DNA of 64,000 nt, from NCBI GenBank assembly GCA_040437565.1, contig JBDOQK010000066.1, forward strand, positions 121,217 to 185,216. The letters run 5' to 3'. Position 1 is the first letter of the stretch, and each line of letters starts with the position of its first letter. The stretch comes from Albugo candida (taxonomy: Eukaryota; Oomycota; Peronosporomycetes; Albuginales). The translations under genes and the position numbers were made by a program. A model generated the notes under the pieces. That model made no database searches and was not told the DNA's origin. It saw nothing but the letters and a program-made list of their open reading frames with translations. Below are positions 36,043-45,430 of this stretch, piece after piece.

Positions 36043-37003
36043 AAAAAATCTATTGTTCTGATTGGGTATAATGATATTTTCACAGGTGTGATTGGTTTGA
36101 TTATTTGCAGCACGCAACATGATTGGCTGAAATATATGGGAAATATATGGAAATGTCTTTACAGTAAGCGAAAAGCTATGCAATGTCTAAGGTTTTGAGA
36201 GAGAGAAAAGTCATAACCACACTCGTTCGACAGAGAGCAGAAGTTACTGCTGACTTCCACATTCACCATATCCGCAACGCTCTCGGAATGAGAAAACTGC
36301 GATTCCAAATGGCTGCAGGCGACATCCCGTTCCTCGAGAAGCTGATTCTTTTCCGGATAGTAGATACATTGCAAAGCGTATTTAGATGACGCCGAGTTTG
36401 CCGTGTTGATCCCAAACTGAAGAGGACACGAATCGCATCGTAAACGAACAGGATTCGCAGGAATCGTGTGCTGGTATCAAGTTTAGTAAGCACTGTCGAG
36501 CACTCAACTTGCCGTACCCACACTACGCTACATCTCAGGGAAATAGAAATATGGCATAACAATGCACTTTCTTGCGAGCTTTGTACAGATATTGCTTCTA
36601 TCCGCATTTTTCGCACTCACACTGATTCTAAGCGTAAAGTGTCAATCTTAACAGAAGCTATATGTATGTGTCGCCGCATTAAGCACATGAGTGAATAGCT
36701 CATTGAATGTATTCAGATGTCGGAATTATCGTAGAATTGACAAATCACTAATTTTAGAGCACGAAATTGCTGCGTTATTGTGTGATATCCCTCTCGGCAA
36801 GTGGCACGATTAATGGCTGAGGTTCTGTTCTGAAAAGGCGTTCGGTACCGAATCAAAAAAGACTTTCAGATGTAAGCTGTAGCTAGAGTGTAATAAAACG
36901 GACTCGATCCCGACGCGGAAACTCTCATAATAATAGAGGCGTTTGGTCAGAAGTCTATTACTTGTTATAAAAAAAGGGATTATATAAAGATAGAGAGCGT
37001 TAA
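36043..37003. other. About 960 bp, no supported gene
   Basis: Short frames on both strands (36159-36374 minus, 36183-36389 plus, 36263-36616 minus) overlap each other and none has recognisable content. Likely decayed sequence upstream of the MULE. Confidence 0.35.
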
Positions 37004-37079
37004 CTAATACCCCTCCCCCCTATTTAGAGCCAATACGATCATTCCGTCTCAATTCTACCAATCACGTTATTATTATAAT
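37004..37079. repeat. MULE-1 left terminal inverted repeat
   Basis: Begins ctaatacccctcccccc and contains TTTAGAGCCAATACGATC and CTACCAATCACGTTATTATT. Its reverse complement matches 39261-39332 with only scattered mismatches over about 70 bp. Confidence 0.85.
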
Positions 37080-37109
37080 CGTGGAGAGTAATATCAATAG
37101 CTTTCAATC

Positions 37110-39090
37110 TCAAAGGCTTAGCTGTTTACTCAGTAGATGTTCGCCTAGAGTTTGGGCAAGTTCGCTTATTATGCCGTTCCTATTTGCAGTCTTGCACTTC
37201 CGCTCTGGTTGCTGTGATGCTTCAACATGATCAAAAGGATGGGTCCCGGCGCGTTGATCGCTGCGATCCTGAAGGGAGACGACCGCGTGTACGAACTTCA
37301 TGTGGTTCGTCAACTTCGAAATTTTCCGCACCATTCAAATCCACCAGTGCTGTCTTAAGCTGCTTTTGCTGATGCGGATCCATTTCTGCATGGCGACGCA
37401 CAATTGATTCGATTGTGTTTCCGAACACGTGTCCCACTGGTGCAGGAGCTTGATGAAGTGGCTGCTGCAACCACCAGTGGCGGTCAAAGTCAGAAACCAC
37501 CGTTAGCGAAGTGCCGTTTGCTATCAGCGCCCGCAGCTTATGCTCGGAGGGTAGTCCCATTCACATGGAAAACGCCCCAGAACACAACGTCTGGGGACCA
37601 GGTTGTTTGGCAAGCTGGTATTTTCCGTGCACCTAAAGCATCAACCATTCAGCACGTAGAAAATAAGGAAAGGATTGCTCTCACTTGATTTGCATTGATT
37701 ACCTTGAACAAAGCGAATGACGAAATTTTCCGAACAACCGCAGACCAGAAGTCTGCCTGCAAGCATATTAGTACCCTCAACATCTCCACACTTACTTGCC
37801 GGCTAATCTCAATTCTTTGTGCCTCCCCAGCGAGGAAAATCTACCATAAACACCGAGGAGATTGGCTGTGAATATCGCAATTCACTGTTTATTAAAGCAT
37901 GACCATAATGTGCAACTTTGCTAATCCACGCTTTCACTAAATGATATCTATGCCGTCGGAGCCACGTGGATTCGAGATAATTTATCAATGGAGGCGACAC
38001 GCTTTCCCTCAGATTCTCCAGCGGTCCACGAAAATATCTTCGTCACCGGAATCGCACATTGACAGCCACAGCTTCCAAAACTCACTATAAGCTTCGTCTG
38101 TTTGAAAATGTGCTTTGTAATTGGTCTTCACATTCTTCTTAATATGCCAAAGGCAAATTAAGACTGAAGCATCCGGAAAGGCATGTTTTATGCCAGAAAT
38201 GAGGCGAGTTCTCGGTCACCACTTTGCGCCCGTCAATCATAGAGCTATAAAAATCAAATTGCGAAATCGTGCAAGGGTCCAGGTATAATAGGCTTAACTC
38301 TTCTCAGAGAGGAAGCAAAACGAAAGAGACACGGTTTGATTTATCGGTGTGACGCCAACAGTGTGAAGAAGAGGCATATTGTATCTATAACCAAATGTGT
38401 ACATGCAATTAGGCATATTTGGATGTCTCTGTTCAATATCTGCATATGCATACCTATTCGTCTTGTATGTCGAACCCATGATAAAGACGGAATTCGCACG
38501 AAAGATGCGAGCTAGCGATACAGCCATGTTTGAGACAATAAACAGACACCGAAGTTTCCCATCTGCATAACCTCTAGTACACTTTCTCATCTTCTAGTAA
38601 GTCCAATAAAGATTCAATAGGTCGACGACCATTGGTGTGATCTTTCTCTCCTAGTTATTGTGCACACTTTTAGTTTTGCTTGCTAGATGCGCTCCACTAG
38701 AAAGGACTTTGACTACCTTTTGCTTGCTATTTTGTATATCCTTCCTGACAGCCAGGCAGCATGGATCAATCTGGTGAGGGTTGCAAGAACTACGCGTGGA
38801 GATGCGCCAGCTTTGGTTATATTTGCAACCATCTTCTCCTGCTCGGAATCAAGCGCTCTGTATCTCGTGTAGGCCGATGCGGCAGGAGCGGTATCATGTC
38901 CATGATGTTCGCCGTTTGTGTAACACAAGTTCCCATTTGTAACCCAAATCTGAGTGTTCTGGATCGCTGACTCGTTGAATAACAGTCTGCCATGTACAGC
39001 CGGTTTTGATCGTCGAAGTGTTATGCAGGCCGCTCTCCGATTTCCCATAGCGTCCCCCGTGCACGCATCCCAGCCAAACCTTTCGCATTT
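37110..39090 (-). pseudogene. MULE-1 transposase, decayed
   Basis: Order on the minus strand: an N-terminal WRKY/FAR1-like zinc-binding region (VWLGCVHGGRYG, SDPEHSDLGYKWELV, 39085-38900), then a helical part (EQEKMVANITKAGASPRVVL, about 38800), the core FIMGSTYKTNRY and MPLLHTVGVTPINQTVSL (38480-38330), FPDASVLICLWHIKKNVKTN (about 38180-38130), then YLESTWLRRHRYHLVKAW (about 37970) and a C-terminal tail ending RRDPSF (37560-37231). The first catalytic Asp of the MULE triad (normally in D-x-TYKTN) is Gly here. Several frameshifts. The element cannot be autonomous. Confidence 0.85.
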
Positions 39091-39260
39091 CTCCCGTTTT
39101 GCTTTTCTTTGAGCGAGAGCGACTTACAGCGTACCCGTGAAGTTAAGCGAAGGTATTGACATCACTCTCCGCGACTTCGAGTCAGGAATAGGACGCGTTT
39201 AATGGATTTTGCATTGTGGTGGATGCGCGGTGGATGTCAGCGAAGGTCATTAAAATTTAA

Positions 39261-39332
39261 TAATAATAACGTGATTGGTAGAGTTGAGCCGGATTGATCC
39301 TACTGGCGCTAAATGGGGGGGGGGTAATAATA
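39261..39332. repeat. MULE-1 right terminal inverted repeat
   Basis: taataataacgtgattggta followed by gagttgagccggattgatcc and ending in a G9-10 run and taataatac; reverse complement of the left repeat at 37004-37079. Confidence 0.85.
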
Positions 39333-39397
39333 CTTACAGGGGATGTGATTATAGGCGCTCCCAAAAAAATATACCAATTTGATAACTAAATAAAAAA

Positions 39398-39496
39398 GGG
39401 ATCCGCTAACGACCGATCACCCCCATATTTCCATCCAATCACAGACCTCCAGTGGCTTTCCAAGGGAGTCGCGATACAGTATTTTTTGGAATACAT
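39398..39496. repeat. MULE-2 left terminal inverted repeat
   Basis: Starts gggatccgctaacgacc and includes CTCCAGTGGCTTTCCA and GTCGCGATACAGTATTTTTT. The right end at 41846-41960 is the reverse complement, with an extra internal repeat of the terminal motif. Confidence 0.9.
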
Positions 39497-39612
39497 AATA
39501 ACTCATCTTTGCCCAGTTCATAGTTGCCATCTTCTTGCCATCTTCTTGCCATCTTCTTTCCAATTTCCGATCTCCACTCATATAGGTCTTTGTCAGCCTG
39601 ATCATATCAACG

Positions 39613-41690
39613 ATGAACCCCCTTGACCTTGAATCTCTTCCTGACCATCTATTTGGTACCTTGAAGGAAGCCCGTGATGCGGTTGACAAGTTGTTCCAAG
39701 ATGAAGGGTATCAAATGACCATCTTGTGCACCAGACACGTTGGGAAAAAACCCTCTGGAGAGGTCAAAGGACTTGACCTAGCATGCTCTTGCAGTGGAAG
39801 ACTACGGACCACTTCTTTACAACAACAACAGCGTCAACGCATACGAGGAAGTCGCGCTACCGCTTGCAAGTTTAGCTTGTTGATTCGTCGGCGTGCAGAA
39901 TTTGAATGGCCGGTAGAGCTTAACATGCATGACCACAGCCATGCAGCTTCTGTGTACCCTAAGGTCCATCCACAAGGTCGCGCACTCACAAATGAACAGC
40001 ACACTGTGGTTCTTGGTTTTATATCCTGATGGTCTCCCGCCTGTCCGCATTGTGGCAAGCATGAGAAGGCAAAATGTCTCGGTCACACCCCGTGACATTT
40101 GCAACATCAAGCAAGCCGAGCGACGGCGTGTTTTGGCTGGACGCTCAGCACTTGCTGCCTTACTTGACAGCCTGGAAGGAATGCGTCCACTCCATACTTC
40201 ACCCAGTTTGATGATGAGCGCAAGTTTACTCACCTGCTTATTGTTTCTGCATCTGCAAAAGAAATCTGTAGCTAATACAGCGCCAACAAGATCTGGCTCA
40301 TTGAATCAACGTACAAGACCAATCCCTTTGGTCTACCGCTTGCACATGTTGTTGGAGTTACCGCTACTGGCCAAAACTTCACATTTGCATACTGCTTCAT
40401 GTCAGCAGAAGGCGAGGACAACTACTTTTGGGCCGTGCGCCTCATCTGTGAGGTTTTCAACAGGTTCTCTCTGCCAACATCTAATACGTTTGTCACTGAT
40501 CGCGAGCTGGAGCTGATGAATGCACTGGATAGAGTCTTCCCAGATGCAATTTTTTTGCTGTGTCGCTGGCACATCAGNNNNNNNNNNNNNNNNNNNNNNN
40601 NNNNNNNNNNNNNNNNNNNNNNNNNNNNNNNNNNNNNNNNNNNNNNNNNNNNNNNNNNNNNNNNNNNNNNNNNNNNNAGCAAGAATATTCTGAGCAAGCA
40701 GCGGAAAACCTTTGCATCAATGGAAGCTTTCCAGAAGCTTAACCAAGCATGGAATCTACTTGTCTCGTCAAAAACTGCAGAGAACTACGAGACCCAGCTG
40801 GCATCAATGTGCATCGAATTCCCCCATCATGTCATGACATATCTTGAAGAGACATGGCTCATCTACAAGGACCGATTTGTGTATTAACTCTTGCGTGGCA
40901 AGCTGCATTTTGGGAACACCACAACTTCACTAGTAGAGGGTGCACATGAAACTGGCTTCTGACAGTGGAGACAGCATGCAAGCTTGCCTGTGAGGGTTAG
41001 CTGGCATCAATTCGTCAGCAAACAGCATTGGATCGGGCTATCGCTGATTTACAATTTGGGGCAGCTTTTGCTTCTGTCATGGGCAAGATTTCTGTGACCG
41101 CATTGAAGCTGGCCTTCAAACAATACCAACAGCGACAAGTGGCAGGCGAATGCTCAGGTAGGTTGCAATCAACCCATGGCATCACCTGCAAGTATCTCCT
41201 CCGCAATTCATCTCCGCTGGCTTGCGAGGATTTCCACCAGCATTGGTGGTTGGTACAGCCAGCTTGTGCGGTTACACTACTGGAAGCAAATAACAATCAA
41301 TCCATTACGCAGATCTGCAGAGAAATGGTAATGAATTCAATGAAGCATCACAATTCCACCGCCGGATGATTCGTGACCACCTTGCAACACTACCTGATGC
41401 CACACTACTCAACCCTGTTGTAATCCGATCTTGTGGCTGACCTGCTGGTTCGCTATACAGGAGGATCCCTACATCATCCACGCAGAGAGACCCCTCACAG
41501 TTTGAGCATGTTGAAGCATGTTTACAGCGACAAAGAAGATGCGGAAACTGTCGCCAGATTGGCCACAATCAAAGGAGTTGCCAGAACCCAATAGTAGCAC
41601 CTGCATCGGTAGCACTAACAGCAGCAGCACTAACAGCAGCTGGCAATCTTGCAGCGCTTGGCGCTGCTGACGAGTGTAAGTACCCAGGCT
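39613..41690 (+). pseudogene. MULE-2 transposase, damaged but largely recognisable
   Basis: ATG at 39613. N-terminal FAR1/WRKY-GCM1-like DNA-binding region (TLKEARDAVDKLFQDEGYQM, then DLACSCSGR). After a frame change near 40030-40300 comes the MULE core: LIESTYKTNPFGLPLAHVVG (about 40300-40350), FVTDRELELMNALDRVFPDA (about 40490-40540, second catalytic Asp) and LLCRWHI. The gap 40578-40677 interrupts here, but the codons on both sides join smoothly as H-I-S-K-N-I-L. The frame ends at 40887, and later fragments (41028-41369) lead to a CCHC zinc knuckle, CGNCRQIGHNQRSC, at 41540-41582. Frameshifts and stops make it non-functional unless they are assembly errors. Confidence 0.85.
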
Positions 41691-41845
41691 GGCCCACAGA
41701 TGCCTGGGATCACATTTGAGTCCATAGAATTATATCTCTTTCGGAAATCTACTATATATCTGTATAGAATAGGCTTAAATTTCATCAATCCACGTTGCAA
41801 AGCAACGTGAACAATAACACCAATTTTTGAAGATGAATTATTCTG

Positions 41846-41960
41846 TATTAAAAAATACTGTATCGCGACTCCCCTGGAAAGCCACTGGAGGCTTGTGACT
41901 GGCTGGAAATATGGTGGTGATGGGTCGTTAGCGAAAAGTGATGGGTCGTTAGCGGATCCC
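41846..41960. repeat. MULE-2 right terminal inverted repeat with doubled end motif
   Basis: Reverse complement of 39398-39496. The terminal motif gtgatgggtcgttagcg occurs twice in tandem (starting about 41918 and 41939), whereas the left end has it once. Confidence 0.9.
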
Positions 41961-41984
41961 TTATTTTATTGCTTTCATTTAGCT

Positions 41985-42180
41985 TCTTTTATATTGACCA
42001 ATCAGAGGCCACGATGTTCATTAATTTATGAAGGGTGGGGGTGATTAACGATTCCCGTGATTTATTTTCTTTATTCTCTTATATTTGTTTAAGCCAACCA
42101 GAGGCCACAATTACCATTAGTTTATGGAGGCTAAGTGCTGATTGCAGGAAAGGTACGTGCTGAATAACGATTCCCAAACG
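41985..42180. repeat. Two diverged copies of an about 110-bp unit beside MULE-2
   Basis: Two similar phrases follow one another: ccaatcagaggccacgatg … attaatttatgaagg … gattaacgattcccgtgat at 41998-42062, and ccaaccagaggccacaatt … attagtttatggagg … gaataacgattcccaaacg at 42096-42180. They may be old subterminal repeats of a related element. Confidence 0.6.
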
Positions 42181-42284
42181 ATATTATAGTCTTTACAAGC
42201 AGTATTGCTAGTTGTAATAAGGGCCTTCTCTATTTCGCCTGCTTAGTACTTTCTAGTATTGCTCCATCAGACGAGTCGCAGCTC

Positions 42285-42605
42285 TTAATTCAAATTTATT
42301 GAGTTGTAGCCCGGAACTGCATTGATTTCCAATTTTGGTGTTGGCGGGGACCTGGTACAGTACTGGAAAATGGCCAATCTCAAGGATGGTTTTATAGATG
42401 CCAAGTCGCTTGTAAAAGTTCGATAGGGGTCTCCAAAGTCACTTAGGAAGTGATAATGGCCTCGGATGTTGCTTGTGCTCGGAACGATGTTGCTCGTCCA
42501 TGTAGCACGCTGTTGATTGCACGTTTTATGTATCATGAGCGCATAAAACGCATGGATGGCCACGAGTGGATGGTGCCAATTCTCCAATTGCATTACTTGA
42601 GACCG
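42285..42605 (-). CDS. Hypothetical 106-aa ORF
   Basis: ATG at 42605 (the same ATG is at 42914 in the overlapping contig). The protein (MHRSQVMQLENWHHPLVAIH…) has no signal peptide. An aromatic/His segment followed by a helical stretch (about residues 10-32) faintly recalls the end of the catalytic domain of PiggyBac-like transposases, but this is weak. Location next to two MULEs makes a transposon remnant the likeliest explanation. It may also be a chance frame. Confidence 0.3.
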   Translation of the reverse strand, partial: RSQVMQLENWHHPLVAIHAFYALMIHKTCNQQRATWTSNIVPSTSNIRGHYHFLSDFGDPYRTFTSDLASIKPSLRLAIFQYCTRSPPTPKLEINAVPGYNSINLN

Positions 42606-42929
42606 ATGCATTTTTTTTTGNNNNNNNNNNNNNNNNNNNNNNNNNNNNNNNNNNNNNNNNNNNNNNNNNNNNNNNNNNNNNNNNNNNNNNNNNNNNNNNN
42701 NNNNNNNNNNNNNNNNNNNNGTAAAAGTTCGATAGGGGTCTCCAAAGTCACTTAGGAAGTGATAATGGCCTCGGATGTTGCTTGTGTTCGGAACGATGTT
42801 GCTCGTCCATGTAGCACGCTGTTGATTGCACGTTTTATGTATCATGAGCGCATAAAACGCATGGATGGCCACGAGTGGATGGTGCCAATTCTCCAATTGC
42901 ATTACTTGAGACCGATGCATTTTTTTTTG
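42412..42929. repeat. 209-bp unmerged contig overlap around gap 42621-42720
   Basis: 42412-42620 equals 42721-42929 except for one visible base (C at 42478, T at 42787). Both copies abut the N run, as expected for overlapping contig ends. The single difference may be a heterozygous site that stopped the contigs from merging. Confidence 0.85.
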
Positions 42930-43257
42930 AAAAAAATTAATTATTTTTTACATACAATTACGAGCCGAAATATGCGGTAAGAGCGGGAAAAAAGGGTGAT
43001 ATACGACTCTAATCTATGAAACAATTAGAGCGTTCATACTGGTAAACATCTTTTATGAGACAGAGCGTACATATGATTTCACTGCCTGGTAGGGATAGAG
43101 TCATCAATATGAGGTTCAGCATATACTTGCCTCCGACTTCTTTCATGTCTTGTCATGTCAATAGTCGAGGAACTCATGAACTTGTGACGTGATTTACAAT
43201 GCAAAAGCGAGGCAGTATTTTAAACTAGGATAAAGTAAATTTTAATCCTTATAGAGC

Positions 43258-45430
43258 TTATACTACAGTGATGCCGCAATGAAGGGAATTAAAGGCGTTG
43301 TCGTTGTTCTCTCGTAGCGCGTGAAAAAATCCATCGCCTCTTGGCATACTGATTTGGTGTTGCAAGCGCAGTTTCGTTCGCAATTCGATTTTCAGCGATT
43401 GATGAACCTTTGAGTGATCATTGAGCAGATTTATAAAGGAAGCCATATCTTTAGATCTTAATGTGGTGCAATCGATCGAGAGATCTTCGGCATCCATTTG
43501 GTGAAGGCGCTGAATCAATCAAGGTGCGAGCCTCAATTCGTAGAAATACAACGTCATACACGACATAATCACTATTAAAGAGTCATTTTCCACTCGTGCA
43601 CCAATGTCGTATGCTACTTCTCGGATAAAAAATTAACGCATCAACAGATTGTATTCGATAATTATTTACTCTTTTTTGGACCCTAAAATGCATTGACTCC
43701 CATATGAATCGCTCGAAACGCAGAAAAATGATATAAGAAACGATTTTCGAGGGTGGAGCAGGTCGATCGAAATGTCCAGGCTGAATAAGTTTTGCAATTC
43801 GCTAGGCCATCAAGAACAGATGGAAGAGTGAGAAACATGTGATTCAACAATTATCAGAACCATCGCGGGGATGATATCTGCTTCCATTTTTAGATCGTTA
43901 TCCCGAGTCAAGCAATGCATCATCTTTGTTCTTTACTATTTGAAAATTTCCACCATACTTTGGAAGATTGCGATGGCTTATAAGATCTAATATGACATCC
44001 TTTTGCACTTTCTTGCCAAGTTTTGTTTTGACATTGAGTGGTGCAATAGCAGAATGGCAATGATGTTGCGTTTGATACGATGTTTGAGCCGCTTCATGAA
44101 TGCAGCATGTTCTTGTGCATTTTTCATGAGACCTGGAATCATCGGGACAAAATATCGCTTTGAAGGAATCAACAAGCTAACAACCGTGCTCATTGAGATG
44201 CTGAATTCGCCAGAAATTAGAGCCTTCACGAGGTTCAGATAGAAGATGAACAAGTACTTGCTTCCAGTAACTCTGTCAGAAATATGAAAACTATCCGCTG
44301 GTGATTTCCCAGAAGGAGACATGCATGTAGACGCTGCGGTGGGTGTGGCACCAGGCAGGTGATTTCTTATATGGATTCATGCCAAAGGTGGAAGAGTGGT
44401 TCGGTGATGTATGTTAGTCATGCAGTAAGCCAACTTCAGATGCAGTAGTGTATGTACTCTTTTTCTACGGCAAATCCATACTTATCAAGCCATGACTTCT
44501 TCAAAGGTGTTGTATACATTGTTCCGGTACGATATCCAGAAGTAATGCATGCTTTGAACGAATCGAGATCTTAGCAAATATAGTAACTCTTCGTCGCGAA
44601 ATGCCCTCATGATCACTTCTACATTTCTCCCGCGCTCTGATTTTCGGAAACATTCTTGAAGCTTCTCTGTAAGGTCCTCTATCGCGCGGCAATATTTCCT
44701 TCTTGTTAGTGGGTAGATACTCGCGAAGGACATGTAATTTGCTTTTGGCTTCATTTATAACATCTCAATTTGTGCGCTGGACGTTATGGTCAATTAGTCC
44801 TGGGAATTACCGTGCACAGATAGGATACTTTTTTTTCTTTTTGTTCATGGATATTTACTTTGCTCTCGTGCTGAGTCTCCCTAATAGTAGAACTGGCGTT
44901 CTCCCTTATGTACTAAACAAATGTAGATTTGGTAAAACATGCTCATCCATCCAATTCATCAACGGTAAGTCTATTCTTAAATGATGGCGTATCTTGTTCC
45001 GTTGCGCTTGTCGACTCTTCATGTATTTACATAAAAAATAGTTATTGACGCTTAGCTGATGACATGGTCTACATTATCTCAGAATCAACGAGACTGGCCT
45101 GCACCAGAAGATGGAAGAGATATTATTAGTTATGAATTACGCGATGTCGTCTCCATGACACTGTTCCTTCAGCACTGCCAAGTTTAATAGTATCAGAATT
45201 TCGTTGCCCTTATTATGCGTCTAACGAAATCGAAATTGGCATGGAGGATTAGCTTGAAGCTTTCGCCAATCCCTTTGAGCTCTGATCTGCGTTAATTGGT
45301 CGATCAATTGTGCGGCAAATGCTGGTTCAATGACCTCATTCCATGAAATTGTAAGACGACTCTGAATCGGTTTCAAATTCACTATCTCCAGTTGTCGCAA
45401 TATGATTATTGAAAATGAACGAGAGTCTGA
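43258..45430 (-). pseudogene. Decayed unidentified gene(s), minus strand
   Basis: A series of protein-like segments in order: about 45425-45230 (NLKPIQSRLTISWNEVIEPA, FAAQLIDQLTQIRAQRDWRK), about 44965-44940 (MNWMDEHVLPNLHLFST), about 44770-44690 (VINEAKSKLHVLREYLPTNK), 44754-44485 (AIEDLTEKLQECFRKSERGR, ending NTFEEVMA), 44322-43987 (…HAAFMKRLKHRIKRNI…) and 43518-43258 (…FINLLNDHSKVHQSLKIELR…). They need several frame changes and pass stops, so this looks like one or two decayed genes. I do not recognise the family. Confidence 0.45.

Larger units (their letters stand above)
37004..39332 (-). mobile_element. MULE-1, MuDR-like DNA transposon with inverted repeats
   Basis: A 2.3-kb element bounded by terminal inverted repeats (37004-37079 and 39261-39332) enclosing a degenerate MuDR-type transposase on the minus strand. 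I could not identify a clear target-site duplication, and the outer borders could extend a little further. It lies 65 bp from MULE-2 in the opposite orientation. Confidence 0.8.
39398..41960 (+). mobile_element. MULE-2, MuDR-like DNA transposon with inverted repeats
   Basis: A 2.6-kb element flanked by long inverted repeats (39398-39496 and 41846-41960), both ending in gggatccgctaacgacc when read inward from the outside. It carries a partly preserved transposase on the plus strand, split by the gap 40578-40677. The A/T-rich bases outside both ends also look inverted, so the exact border is uncertain. Confidence 0.85.
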
